NCBI GenBank assembly: GCA_030435675.1
Contig: CM059625.1
Coordinates: 16,306,001-16,370,000, forward strand
Direction: 5' to 3'
DNA length: 64,000 nt
Source: Steinernema hermaphroditum
Taxonomy: Eukaryota; Nematoda; Chromadorea; Rhabditida; Steinernematidae
Shown: piece after piece, positions 1 through 13,695 of the stretch
Numbering within the stretch: position 1 is the first letter of the stretch
How the letters are laid out: every line of letters begins with the position of its first letter
Notes under the pieces: generated by a model
The model's database searches: none
The model's input: only the letters and a program-made list of their open reading frames with translations
Told to the model about the DNA's origin: nothing
Translations under genes and position numbers: made by a program

Positions 1-3000
1 GAGAACGGTGGCGTCGATGGTCAGCAATCGTATCTATTAAGCGGCACAAAAAATGACGCTCGACTGTCGGTGTGTCACCAGACAGTCGATCATTTCGGGA
101 GCCAGTTCTATAGGTCGGTTTGCAAGTTAACTGTATTCTTATGAATATGCATCGTTTACAAGAACATCTTTAATTATTGAGTAAGCCGGTTGCATAATCG
201 ACTGTAGTAAAGAACAAAATAATTTTCGGGTGGGTATTTAAACTCATAGATCAGAAGATAGAGCAACTCTGCATCTTTAACAAAACAGTTATAAACCGCA
301 CAGTATATGATCATTCCCTTTCATCCAAACGATTTTTTGTCTGTGATCAAAAACAGCCTTCATGTAGTAGCTATACTATACTGTAGCTTTTAGCGTGTTC
401 TAGTTTGTCAGGTTTTTCGTTCTTTAGAATGTCTTCGCTTCCTGTACGATCTTTTTGTCATGAATTAATATGTTATGTCGTTAGTGTTTCCTTTTGAACT
501 GACCAATTGCACTCCTACCCAGGTGTGGCATTGCGTCTGCCAATAAAATTGTTCCAAGCGTCAAAAACCAATTTTGCGAGCGCAGGTGACAATTTACGAT
601 CGCATAAAAAACGATAAACTTTGGCGGCTTCAAAGGTCGTCGACAAGAACCTGTAAATGCGTTTGCAAGGACGGAAAAGGAAATGAACTGTTCGAGCGTG
701 AGTCGGCCGCGGGAAGGGCGCACTATCAAAACAGATCCGCGATGCGTCACCGGCGGCAATCTGTCATATCCGAAATCACCGGCGGCGTGATGAAAAGGAA
801 AGTGAAAACTACTCAACGCCTGAGCAGAAATGCATCATAATAGTTTGCACGACGACGTCGACGCTGCTGACCGATGAGGCGTGCATGGCTTTCCCCTTCG
901 TTCACACTCTGTGAACCGTGTTCATGCATAGGGGCACGGAGGACTAGTTACGTAACCCGAAGCGGCCGCGAATAATGGGCACGAAGAGCGCGAAAGGGAC
1001 ACAGACGTCGGCGACTGTTTTTGACTAAGAGCGACGGCTGCGAGCCCTTCTGTTCGTTATATGTAAACGAGCCGTTTCAGTGAACTATTAATGTATTGTG
1101 TTTGTTGTCTTGGGCTGAGCCACGCGCAACAGGCTGACGATGACCTTCTTTTCATGTGCGTTTTTGAGGAACAATTGAATTTTTCCGGGTTTACGATTAG
1201 GTCAGTACGTCTGGGAAATGTCGTTTTTTTGGTTGTCTGTTTTTCTGTTAAGAAAAACCTTGCTGTCAGACCCTCACTTTTAAAAATGTTGACGGTTTTT
1301 GTGGACCTAGCAGAATCTCGTGATCAAATTAGTTTTGGTGACCGGCATTTTCATTACGATTAGGTTAGCACTGTGTTGGTCATGATTCTTTTTAAGATCG
1401 ATCAACTTCACGGAGCTGATCCACTCCTTACAAGACAATAGATTTGTGACCCCCACAGACAAAAACCGATTGTAACAGCCGCCTTAATGTGACATATAAG
1501 GAAAAGCATATATTCATATTTTCACCCGTTATCATTGTTGTAATTTTTGTAGATGACACAGACAAACATGCGTTGTAATGCCGCAGTCCTTCTTCTTTAT
1601 CATTTTTTCACATGCACTTTTCACCATCATTTTAGTATCTGGCCTTCTAAATCCTTTGGAACGTTATGGCTTAAGTTTTGTCATAAATTCGACTCTCCTC
1701 TCTTCCACCCCTTTTATGACCTCTCGCGACCTTTGTTCACGCCGTTTTTGTGCTCTGTTATGCGCATCCTCCCCACGTGTTTACGACTGTAGCGCGCGAG
1801 AGGATGTCACACCGGCGAAAGGCCTTTTCGGAAGCATGCTGTTGTAATCCCATTGCCTAATGGATTGTGCCATTGAAGGAGAGCCGGCCTAATCGTGTCA
1901 ACAATTGCACAATTTCGTTTGATCGGATTTGTGTTGGATTTACGCAGTTCTCCCATTGTCGCACTTGCTTATGTACATTGATAGAGAGAGCGCGCGCGAG
2001 TTAGCACTTTACAGTCCTGTTTGCCCATATGCGTGTTTTACGCACGGCCAAATTTAGATTTATATTGATGTTTTGTTTGAGCTAGCAAGCTGTTTTGATT
2101 GTAAATCCGCTGAAAATCGGAGTGCGATCGCGGAGTAGAGAAGATCGCGATTTCAAAGCTGGTCCTCTAAAAACAATCGTTGATGCTTCTCGGGGTTTTC
2201 TTCGCCAATAGAACTGGGCGATTTCAGTCGTTACCATCATAACAGCCCAGAAGTTTGGACTATTTTCGAAATCAAAGAGTCAAGGGTCCTATTTGGTCGA
2301 ACATATTACGACGAAGAAGGAGAATACAATACTGAGTTGAATTGAAATGAGCGATTCTAATACAGTTGGCCTTAGCAGCAGCATTATGAATTGATCTGTT
2401 GTCCTACTATTTTCGTGGTGACGTAAATTGTTCTGACCTCTCTGAATAGGCATATCCCACCAACCACATATCGCCATTGAAATGCACTAACAAGCGACCG
2501 CTACAGCCAGCTCTTAATTGGCTTATTATCATTCGGTAGGGCCGGTCAAAATCAATTTATCCGTGCGTCTTTTTCGAAGTGGTCACCGTCGTGCCTTTAT
2601 TTAAGTGCCTTTTTGGCAGACACCCCGTCTGCGTACGAATTCCTAATGGATGGATACAAGAAGCTCAGACAGTATTGTTGTCGTGAGTACCAACTTGGCG
2701 ACATCTGTCATAGTACGCTGACCGCCTGTAGATGAGCAGCAACGGTCAACACGGCGTTGAGTGAGCGCAGCGCGCATCACTTCATTTCATACGCCATTGC
2801 GTTTCCGGAAAGACAATACCTGATGTGCACTCGTGCATGGCAAGCTGCGGACATGCGGTAATGTTGCAAGTAGTCGCTGCTTAGTCGCCGCGTTTCTATT
2901 TTAATATTGCACGACGTCGCTGGTTGGTCTTGGCTACTATCGTTTCCCTGGTTTATATGTATCTTCTTCGCACAATACGGTATTTTAGAGGGGGCTCGCC

Positions 3001-6000
3001 CGTCTCCTTATAATATTCTGAGGGCACTTGTAGTGACACATATGTTTATACCTTATGACACATATACCTACACATATGCTTGTTCTGAAACAATGCCAAT
3101 TAACAATTATATTTTGATATTTTTTATGTAGTGCACATAAACGTGTAGAAAACTATACAAAGCGAATGGGTGGGTACGAGTACTACACATATGCTTGTTG
3201 CTTATAAACCCTTTTCACTATTTGTCACTTGCAAGTTGTTCTTTCTCAGCAAATAATGTCACTTAGAATTGAAATTGTTCAGAACAACTTTGAACCTTGT
3301 GCTGTTGTGATGTTCTTCGATCCTCTACTCGGATGTCATTAGCTTTAAACGGTTTTTGGAAAGTAAGACAGAAAACATCACTACATTCGACCTTTTCGGA
3401 AAGGTTTAAAAGTGTCCATATTTTCTAAAAACCGTATAACGCCTACGGTCGTGATGATCATGGCAGAGAAAGCTATTTCCGGGCGATGCTTGAAAAGTCC
3501 TTATCATATTAGCCACGTTAACGGTGCTTTATGAACTTATTGTCGCTTGCAGAATCCACAAGAACACGCCATTCTGTTCCTGCTTCTCTTTTTTGAGGCG
3601 ATGTTGACATCGTGAATGTGGACACAATCGTGGGCAGTCTGGGCTGAGAACAATTATTGCGAAGGTAGCCGATGATTTATGTGCTCTTTTTTGACGTTTC
3701 GTTGTCGCAAAGAGCGCTATTGCGCTATGAATGTTGCGATGTTCCGGTCGATGGCCCAACTCTTGTCCTCTGCCTCAAAAGACCACCCATATCGATAAGC
3801 GGTTGTCCCGCTGCATGCTTTGTCCTTCCCCAAGGAGCAAATTGTATGTGTTCAAAGCGGACCCTTAGATCCGTCTGATATAAGGGTGCTGTCTTATTGA
3901 TGTCCAGAAATTCGAACATAGAATGATTTGTCTCTATCATTCATGATAGAATATGTGATAAGTGATGTCTATTACTCGCGCTTAAGTGTCACTTTCGATG
4001 GAATGTTTCGTGTTCGAAAGTAATTGAGCGTCTAGCTTCTGAGGCGGACGTTCAATTTGATCTATAAACTCTTGTGGTGTGAGGAAAACGCAAATAAGGC
4101 AAGGTCCACAATTGTGATGTGGTGATAGAGTGCGGTTCGGAAATTGTTTGTTCCGCGGCTTTCGTGCCCTTTGGTCTTGTTCTGAAGATAACATACTAAT
4201 TTAGCTACAGCTTTAATTAGGAAATCTAGTTTGGAAGGTCTTTTCGTCAGGAGAAGGTCGTTTCCCGAAAGTCTGTCTATCCTCTGCGCGATTTCAAGAC
4301 GTTATACTGTTGGTTCCAACATACTGGGTTCCTCCATCACTACTGTTTCATAAGACTGAATCATTACTGTGAAGAGTTCTTCCTGTTCTTGCGCTCAAAC
4401 TGGCAATGCTAGTTGACAACTGTAAAACTTCTTGAACCCTTAAAAGGGTATCACAAGCTACATCCCTCATGATAGTCGGTTTATACATGAGCTCGCCCTC
4501 ATTTCAAGACATTATGTCTTACCTAATGGTGCTTTCTTTTCGATGCTCTTTTCCAAAAATTACACTAAATTCTGATTGTCATGTTTGTCTAAGCAAGCTA
4601 ACAGTGCTATTTCATAGCTACCGACTTCCGAGACTCCTAAATAGGTGACTATAAGCTACAGATCTCTCATGGCAATTGTTTTCGCTGAAAGCTCATCTCC
4701 GTTCAAGTTCTACTTCCGTAACGCTCAGAAGCGAACGTGTAAACGATCTGGTCACAAAAAGCAGACACAATACGATCGGTGAGATTCGATCCGCCGCCAA
4801 CTTTTTCACCTTTCCCAATGATCCGTCAAAAATATTATTTTTCGCCCCTAACGGCGGAAGGAAATCCTAGACCCTTCCTTTATAATTCACTTTTACGATT
4901 TCGAGCGCTCAAGAATCGGCAGCCTTTTTTGTTTTTGTTTTTTTTTTTGCTTTTATTCCAGCGCTTTCGAGCGAAAACAAGACGTCGATCAGGCTAGATC
5001 AAAATAGCTGATAAAATTCCGGGAACGCCGCTTCGCCGAAATTAATACTTTTTTGCGCTTTTTACGTGTCTCTTGCTCGCTTAATGTTTTATTTACTAAT
5101 ATCAATACGTCACGCATCGAACGGCGTCCGGGGATCAAGCAACTCAACTTTAATTAATTCCGCGTTTTTGTTCGCAACAATATTTACGCTCTCAGCGGCG
5201 GGCCATCTCTCCAGAACGCTCTGCACTCTCTTATCGCCACTTCGACCACCTCGTCAGCATATGCGCCCAAAGCACTTAGCCCGTTTTTTGGGGTCCCTAT
5301 GCTAATTAATAGGGCAAGGACCAGCGCTTGCCATCCACACCACTTTGCATACATAAAGCAGCGAATATGCATGCGAGAGGACGCCGTAAATCTGCAGACA
5401 TCTGATCTTTGTGGGCTAGCGCACAAACAGATCTGTACGTGATTTGCATAATTGGCTCCGGCGGAACACGACCGTAAATGACACCTGCCTCCTACCGTAT
5501 TGAAAGCTCTATTTGTTCTGGCTTGCTTATAATCATCGGTTTTGTTTCCAGTAGAAACAGTTGCTGGAATTTTCGATGCTCTGTATCTGTCGTAAACGGA
5601 GTTCAGTGTATCATCAGTTATATTTCTTTAAGTGATATTATGGCGAACGAGGTTTTATTAAAAAGCGTTTTATGTTGAGTTCTTATTCAACAAACAGTCG
5701 GGTGTAATGTTCTTTGTAAAGAAGCTACAATGTTGAGATGCTACTGATTTTCCTGTGCAGTGTCATTCGATCGTCGCGTCCTCTCAGTGCGTCAGCTGAA
5801 ACCGGCTTTTTCATAACATACGCCACTGTAGACATCGTCCAAATTATCCAAATGTTGAGACATAAACTTCGTTAAGATAACTTGTACATGTCGGCCAGAA
5901 TCAAGACGATTTTATGTCGATAAACCACTGTTAGGCCCAATCCCAACTTGACAACCCCATATTTAACTCTCCCTTGTACCTTTCTGTCTCTAATTCAAGC

Positions 6001-9000
6001 GTAACTCCCATTTGACATCACATAACAGTCTCAAACTTCTGCCTTTACATCAGACGTATTGCATAGAGTATTCTGTTATTTTCGACAACACATCGATATG
6101 TTTCGCATTTTCGAAGAATAACAGAATTCTTTTAAGTTTATCACCGCATTTTTTGTGAACAGCTTTCACCACTGCATATGTAATCTGTTTCGAGCGTATT
6201 ACTAACGGGCTGAAACCTGGGAAATACTTAAATATTATGAGCCTCCGCTGATCCACACATCTGCTTCCAAAAATTTCAGCTTGCCCAGCCTGGCACCAGT
6301 TGTTTACATTTTCGTGCACGCATGCATACACCTTTGTGAAGTTCTCTTCTCTTCCGACGTCTATGCTTTTTCCAGGCGACGGCACACGCCCAGTCGGATA
6401 CATAAGTGCCGTTTTCGCTTCGTTTACAAATTGTTTCCGAAAAAGTATAATCGGCCCAATTGCGCTTTGCTATGCGATTTTCTTTCCTGTCCGCCGGTAC
6501 GCCGCTCTTAAAATATCTTGTTTTCCACAGCCCCTTCACTTGATTTGAACTTGACGCATTTCTTGTAATGCTGTGTTTGACAGTTGACGAGTAATTGTGG
6601 AGATAATGGTTTACGACGAACATAGCAGTCAACGTCATTCCCCAAAGTTCACTAAGAGCGAAATCTGGACATAGCCTTTATGTTCAGCTTGAGTTTCACA
6701 TTCTCACGAAAGATAGCCCTATTTGTGGTCGATAACTGTTTGGTAAAGACCGTATGATTCTTGTTTTTTGTTTTCTTTTCTTGAATATATTTTCGTATAG
6801 CGTGGGAAAGGTAAAGTCAGCTCCCAGATTCAAATGTTTGCGTTCCAAATGGGTTCTTAGCTGATGAGGCAAAGTTTCCGGTTCTGTTTTGACCTCAACA
6901 TACTGCTGGTGATGAGAATGTACCAAGAATGAATGTATCCAAGAGCATATCCACTCACTTCCATTGACTGCGTGCTGTGTTTATTTAATCTTTAGTATAA
7001 TTTTCGGCAAATATTTTCGCTAAAACGCCAATATCCGCAAATCTCAATGTCCTTAGTTTTCTGAGGTTCTTTAGTTTCAGCTCTAAAAATACCCTGTCTT
7101 GATATAGTTTCAAAATACGTCTGTTTGCGGGCACCAGATTCTAACTTTTGGTATTCATCCAGCATGATGTAGACATGCATAGTCTATTCTGGACTGTTCC
7201 TAGTACTCGACTTACTCAGCCGCCTGTTCCCAACGAGCAGCACGCCAATTTTTTCATGAACGTTTAAAATGCAAAGTACCTAGCCGTGCTCCCATAATAA
7301 ATCATGCTACTAAATGACCCTTTGAACTTTAGGACCAACATGTTCATGGCGTAAACAAAAGGACGTCGATCCTCAAACAGGTCATCGCCACAATTCTTTC
7401 AAATATTTATAATTGAGCATCACTTTAAATCTCGTGATTGCCTCCGTTGTCCGCATGTTCGACTCTTCCATGATCCTTTTGTTTATATAGAAACTGCATT
7501 GAATTGGTGATCATGTAAACATAGGCTCCGTCTTCGTTCGTCACGTCAGTCTTACGGCCGCTCGTTTATCTTCCCATTGTATTGGCACGCCAGGAAAGGT
7601 GTTAACGCGAAATTGCGGACTGCATAATTCCTAGTCCGAATGACGGTTTTAGGGTGCCCATAACGCACAGCTCGCGCGGCCACATTGCGTGACTTGCGCA
7701 TCTGCACAGAACGGCGCACGCACTCTCCTTTATCTCCGACTGCCCGCTTACTATCCCATTCATCATCTTGGCTCGTGTCTGTCTTCTGATTATAAATTCG
7801 ATTGAAGTCGGAAAGGATTAGCGTTTTCCGACATCGACAACACCAACATCGTTCAGTGGCGGCGTGAAAACCGTCGCCCGAACGGAGGCGATTGCCTCAA
7901 ATTACGGCCATTAGCACGGGGTCGTCGCGGAGGAGAAGAGTGGTGACAAATTTTTGACCGACCCGATGTTTTTTGGCAGCGGAACATGCATCCATCAGAC
8001 CTAGTTAGGCTACTCATCGCCGCTCCAAAGTGGCAAGTGTAAGGCTGGGCCGCGCCATCGTCTTTGGCAATTCACGTGTAAACAGCATTTTCATTTGCAC
8101 GGCCCAGACTTGACAGGAACGAAGCGGACGGCGGCCCCGATTGTCTCTGATTATACTCGCTCATTGCCACTACCACTGCTGCTCCTGCATGCTGGTGCTC
8201 CATCAGCATCATCCCACAACATCGCTCTGCACAAGGCCCACCCTCAAGAGTCCAAATTACTTGCATATGTCACTTTGGTGTTGGGTTCATTTCTGAGTGC
8301 CGCGGTCATCGTCGGATTACTGCGGACGTGAAGTAATCAGGAAGAGTACGACGAGCTGCTTCCGTCGCAGATACCGTGATGGCCGATCGCTGGCGCCGGA
8401 GGCATGGCTCCGGGTCGGCTACTGTGGGCACTCAGAATGAACGTCGACCGTCACTACTCAAGCGAATGCGCAAACGCTTGAAGATTTGCGTTTTTCGATC
8501 TGTATTTTACATCTTGAGTGTGGGACTTGACGAGAATTCGAATGTCAGCGGGGAGCTCAAGTCTAATTTCTCCGTGAGCGAAGGTAACACTTTCTTGTAA
8601 ACGATGATTTTCATTATAACAACTCCAGGGTAAAAGAGTATGCACTTCATAAAAGACTGATTTTGTGGAGTTGAATTCATACTGAGATATAATCCGTTTT
8701 TGCTATTAGATTGTCAAATTAGACATAGTTAGGATAAAAAGTGTGCCTTATACGAGTGAGACCAAAAAAATAATCATGGAGACTTAGTGTATTCCGCCAT
8801 TCCTTCTTTGAAAATCATTTTTCACTCCTTCATCACTGAACTTCATTTCGCCATACTTCCACACTCCCCTCCACTTTCTTCGCTAATCCCCCTGACACCT
8901 CGAATGTTTGAGTATGCATTAAACGACTTTTTTGGCGCTTCAAGGACCTTCTCTCAACGGCCCACGTTCGAACTGAAGCAGCTCGCGAAAGCGTATGGTA

Positions 9001-9340
9001 AACAGTGTCTCAGGGAAGGTGACACGAACCAAGGAAGCAAATATCGTGTGCAACACGCCGTTCATGAGCCTGCACAACAAAGCAGGAAAGACAAGAACCT
9101 GTCATTTAATTTCTTCCACGCGTCGTGTTGATCACAACGGCAATCGGAAGTGATAGTCCATTGAAGCGCATGACAGAATCACAAGTTTTGTAAGAAAAAA
9201 CGTCAAAAAACGCGTGCGCGACAGAGAGAGAACGAACGGCCGCGGCCCAATCGGCCTGTCACCGTCGGCTTCTTAGCATTCCTCCCTGTCGCACAGTTCA
9301 TGGACGGTGCTGCCTGTCAATTTTGAACTGTTTATGAAAA
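1..9340. other. Gene-poor region, no supported gene
   Basis: I see no gene here that I can support. Open frames are short (under about 120 codons), overlap on both strands, show no recognisable domain and rarely end at a good splice donor. The sequence alternates AT-rich stretches with patches rich in CpG and poly-pyrimidine. It is probably intergenic, or upstream control sequence or a long 5' intron of the GRIP-type gene downstream. Small exons could be hidden here. Confidence 0.5.
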
Positions 9341-9761
9341 ATGCCAAGCCGCTCATGGCTGCCACCTGGCGTGTCACCCGATATCGCCATCAGCATGTTC
9401 CCCTATTTGGTGCACCCTGATCCCAGCGATCTGACTTCGCTAGACGCTCTTTCTCTCGAAGTCCAAATAGCATCCCGTCCCACAAGTCCCACGTTCGCCA
9501 CTCCTCAGTCTCATAGATCGAGGAAGAGCGAATACTACCGTAAACTTCGAGGTGGCAGAAAGCAGCGGAAAGTGGAGAGAAGAATATCTCTTCCATGTCC
9601 CAAGACTTTCGGAGAGACTCTGTCGGCGCTGTCCCGTTTTAAGGGTTCCGCCAGAGATCTTCCGGCGTTTCTGGCTTCTCAGTCCCACAGCGATATTCGT
9701 GGAGTCGGAAAATCGCCCAAGAGAGAGAGAAGGTTCCGGTCTACAGGTCAGGTTGTTTATG
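9341..9761 (+). CDS. Candidate coding exon, unknown product
   Basis: An open frame of about 140 codons starts at an ATG at 9341. It encodes a Ser-, Pro- and Arg/Lys-rich protein with no domain I recognise; an internal Met (about residue 19, MFPYLVHPDP) is an alternative start. The frame runs into a good donor, GTAAGAG, at about 9762 and has a weaker donor (GTCAGG) shortly before. Length, biased composition and the donor make it look like a real first exon, perhaps an alternative 5' exon of the PDZ scaffold gene about 4 kb downstream. The phase would allow joining to an acceptor just before the first PDZ exon, but nothing in the sequence proves this. Confidence 0.28.
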
Positions 9762-10736
9762 TGTAAGAGTGGCAAAAACTTTAGCGGCTTCTCAATTAGT
9801 AAACAATGTAAAGATTAATTGATATGATGAAGATGCTATGGTGTCATATTAGAATTAGTAGAACCAGTTTGCTAATTGGCTTCCTTTGTAAAGACGTTCC
9901 ACGTTTTCACCCATCAGTAATTTGACGGCCGCTGACTGAATTGTGTCTATTGTTTCTGCACCGCTGCTAGCATGTTCATGTGGATAGAGCACATCCCGAA
10001 GGTGCCAACGTATTTCAGAGGTAATATTCTTCTAGGAATAAATGTAATGTAACATTCATAAATGTAACATACGGTATTGCGGGCCAAGTACATGAAAATA
10101 CGAATATGACGTCCAGTATTTTTCTGCCCTTTTGCTGTTTTGTAGTGTAATTTAATAGAACACTTGAACCCAAAGGCCATTTGTAGCGTTTGTCATAGTA
10201 CATTTGGGACCGTTCGTATCTTCTTTTTTTGCGTGGTATCACAAAATGGTAAAGAGGTGCGAAAGAGCGGTTGAGATATTCCAGGTAGCCAGATCAAATA
10301 TTTTATTGTAACACGGCATTTTTTGCACGGTGGGAAGAAAATATCGGTCGGCAATGTATTTTGCCACAGTGTAATACCGTTCATGATATTGTCTGCTGTG
10401 TCCTCGGATGTGAGCGCGGACTATGTAATTTTCCTTCCTTTACAATATAATCCTTTCGGTAGCTAACATGTCATATCTATTTCGACCTTTCTATTTATTG
10501 CATCACAATGCTCGTCCTCCCCCTTTCCACTTTGATGCTTGCTCGCTTCCGACGTGCTGGGAAAATACCGTCGCGCAATGTCGCCCGCCGTCCTTTGTTC
10601 CGTCGCCTCTCTGGGAAAGCGTTTCGTTTTCGGGCATTAACGCCAGCCAACATGGTCATCAACGGGGCAGTAGCATCACCAGGCTGCGCTGCGCTTCTGT
10701 CCGCGCTTCGGTCGCGTAGTAACACAGTTCGCCGTT

Positions 10737-10888
10737 ATGAGTGATGAGCACCTCGGTACCGGTGGCCCCCCGCCTAAGGGCAGGCGGATCATCGCACCCG
10801 GGCCTCATCGGCAGCAGCAACCTAACTCGTCAATTATGTCGTTGCCGCGCTCTCGACACTTGCGCGCGATTAGCCGATTGATGAATAG
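10737..10888 (+). CDS. Candidate small first exon
   Basis: The frame starts MSDEHLGTGGPPPKGRR and is rich in Gly, Pro, Gln and Arg. It reaches a possible donor (AG|GTGTTT) at 10889. Its composition resembles a disordered N-terminus more than random sequence, but there is no homology I can name, and the donor is weak. It could be an alternative 5' exon of the downstream PDZ gene, or chance. Confidence 0.18.
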
Positions 10889-12320
10889 GTGTTTTTCGGG
10901 AGGTCGCGATCCCATCAGCAGCACCGTCCTCGTCATCCGTTCGTCTCTTCGGCGCTTTTGGCTGCGATGAAACATCATATCATTTCCTGTGTGGCCCGCA
11001 GCACGATTCGTTCCTTTAGGCAACATGCTGTACTTCCAGCGAACTTACCGCGGTTCCCGGTTCAATCGGCACACCACTCCCGGGATGCGCTTATTTTTTG
11101 CGCTCTTTGATCGTCAGAACGCGGGGCCAACAAGCGATGGGAAAAGTTTTGAGGGCCACACCGCACACCTCCACGCCATCTCTCAGCTGTTCGTCGCCTT
11201 CTTCTCGGCTTTGTCTTCTGTTTCTGATGGCGATTATTTGAGGTGTCACGGATCCGCCTAGACTTCGTCGCGTTTGTGTGTTTACTATTGACAATAGTTT
11301 TGCGGTCGTTTGCAACGGCGGACGCCTAGTATAATTAATTGGCGCCGAAAACCCGGCGATGTGCTTAATTTTCGCTTTTTTCTTCAAGGCCCCCGCACCC
11401 ACCACCAACCATTGCCGACAACTAATGACCTGTTTGTTGTTGTTTATCCTAATACTCCGCCTCGTTGCATATTGGTTTCGGCGCCCAAGAAATCGGATAC
11501 TAATTGTCCGCGACTCCAGCGCCGAAAAGCTGGTTGCCAATGCAAAAGGTTCTCAAAAGAGCGACAAGAAAACAGCGTTTTCCCTCTTGTTTTCGGCATA
11601 CGCTTAATTAGCGCGTCTCTTTCGTTCCACTTCGAGTGCACAGATATTGCCGGAAACTGACGTGGGTATTTGCAGATTGACTTATCTTAATCGCGTCCGC
11701 TACAATAGCCCGGTGCGTTGGCGCGCGCCAATGAATAAGCTCTATGGACCAAAGTGACTTAGGTGGGAACGCGGTCGCTTATGTCTGCGCGACTCACAAG
11801 CTAATTCGATCCATCTGTCGTGTCTGCTTTAAAGATTCTAATCATCGTCTTGCCAGATTCATGGAATCATTATAAACATTGAATTTACCAAATGGACATC
11901 TCCCGGGCACATAAGCTTTTTTGCCTACTGTTATCACGAGGTTCGCCTGCACCCATCACCCAAGCTATCATTCTTTCAAACTCCGCGTCTTGTTGTTATT
12001 GCTTGATCACTATTGTCTTTGCAATGTGTTGGTAACCCCTCCACCCCCTCTCTGTCCTCGATCCTCGTGAGCCCTCGAAATGAGGCGGCGACGCGCTCTT
12101 GAAAGTGTGAGAAAACGAGGTGCCGTTTGTATTTTCAAATCAAACCAGATGGCTTCCAGATCATTAAGCAATGAGAATTTGTCTGATCTCGCGATGATGT
12201 TTTTGTGTTTCTCTTGAAGCGCTCTCGACTTTGCCGCTCATCGTTGACCAAACCGAACGTTCAGAAACACGCGCTCCGAAGGCCATGCTTCCCGGCTAGC
12301 CGGACGACCCTCCAGACAAC

Positions 12321-12731
12321 ATGTGGGACACAGTAAGCGTTTCGGGAAGCGACGGATGCGGGTGCTGCTACCGCGCGAGCGGTGCGCCGCGGAAGCAGCC
12401 GAAGTCACAACCGTATCCGGGGCCATCGCCGGCGTCTTCCCGCACCACCAGTCGCTACTATGATCCGCGGTCCCCGTTCTTTCTGATGCCTTACACGCTC
12501 GACAACGGCTTCAATGGCATCGAGAAGCTGCCTTCGACGAAGAGGAAAAGCAAAAATAGCAAAAGCCTCTATCCACAGGATAGACATGCTCCCTCTCGTT
12601 CGCACTATACGTCGGCGTTATATGGAGCTGCCGCACGGAGCGAATACTATTACAGTACTGATTACTTTTTCTTTGCTCATAAGTTCTTATTGATTCCATG
12701 CCTTCATCGGGAGGAACTGACTACTGTTTGA
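12321..12731 (+). CDS. Candidate exon, Tyr/Ser-rich, unknown
   Basis: An open frame of 136 codons begins MWDTVSVSGSDGCGCCYRAS. It has a Cys cluster near the N-terminus and a long Ser/Pro/Tyr-rich stretch. It lies 1 kb upstream of the first recognisable exon of the GRIP-type gene and on the same strand. Vertebrate GRIP proteins also begin with a short Cys-bearing, alternatively spliced segment that can be palmitoylated, so a role as upstream exon is attractive. However, I find no strong donor in frame, so the link is inference only. Confidence 0.28.
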   Translation: MWDTVSVSGSDGCGCCYRASGAPRKQPKSQPYPGPSPASSRTTSRYYDPRSPFFLMPYTLDNGFNGIEKLPSTKRKSKNSKSLYPQDRHAPSRSHYTSALYGAAARSEYYYSTDYFFFAHKFLLIPCLHREELTTV

Positions 12732-13695
12732 ACGGAATTCTTTCTTTACCATTATTATTATCCATGGAAAAGGAAGACATAACCATTCAATGGGTTTTTG
12801 CTCTACTAATTGACAGTACATGACCGAACGTAAGGACGTTCAGTATAGAATGATTCAACTGAAGGGCTGTGCTATATTCTTTCAGAGAACGGGAATGCCT
12901 TAGCAGTTTGCTATCTTCTATCGTTTAAAGATTATTTTAGTGTGTGATTTCCGGGAGATTGAAAGTTGTTTTTAAATTATCCTATCTGGTATAAACTTCG
13001 CCGTTTCCAAAACAAATCTAGACGAAAAAAAAACAAACAAAAGCTCCATGGAAACTACTGGATGACAAGGGAAGACAGCTATTTTTATATTAGAATTCGC
13101 GAAAACATCCCATTGACGTCAGTAGTTCCGACCTGAGTAAACGTGGTCAGTAATCAACTGTGTCTGTAATGAGCTGTTTTATTACGTCATGTTAGACCTG
13201 TAATCAGAACGCACCATGACCTCTAAAGGTCAAGTGATAGATGTTTTCATTCTGTCAATAGATGCTAAATTTATCAAGCCTGAGGTCCACCTTCGTTTCA
13301 GTTTCGATGTTTCGCTCAGGACAGCATTAGGCAACTTTTAAAATGGCACGAATGTGCCTAGTTTGTCAACATGAATCTGATTAACTGGAAAAACTGTTTC
13401 GTCGCCAATAAGGAAATTAAATTTTTCCTTGTTGCCTGCAAATACATTTATTCAATTGTTTCTGGAAGGTTTAAAGTGGGAAATTGAGTTATTCTTCGCT
13501 TCCCACAGTAATTTTCATATCTTTAGAAGACATCAAGTCAAAGCAATCAAATGGATACCACTTCGACAACACCAGGTTTGAATTTTCAGCTTTTGGTCAT
13601 CATCACATTGTTGCTATTGAAGCAAGTTGGAAAATGCCGGCCGAAACGTCAAACAATGTCCATCGCTTCTTGACGCGACAACACTGCAACGACAG

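Noticed and set aside
6276..6638. Two overlapping minus-strand frames of about 120 codons
   Set aside because: Several frames overlap on both strands with no domain, signal peptide or clear splice site.
11091..11540. Minus-strand frame of 149 codons
   Set aside because: There is no recognisable motif, and overlapping open frames on the other strand suggest chance in a GC-richer patch.
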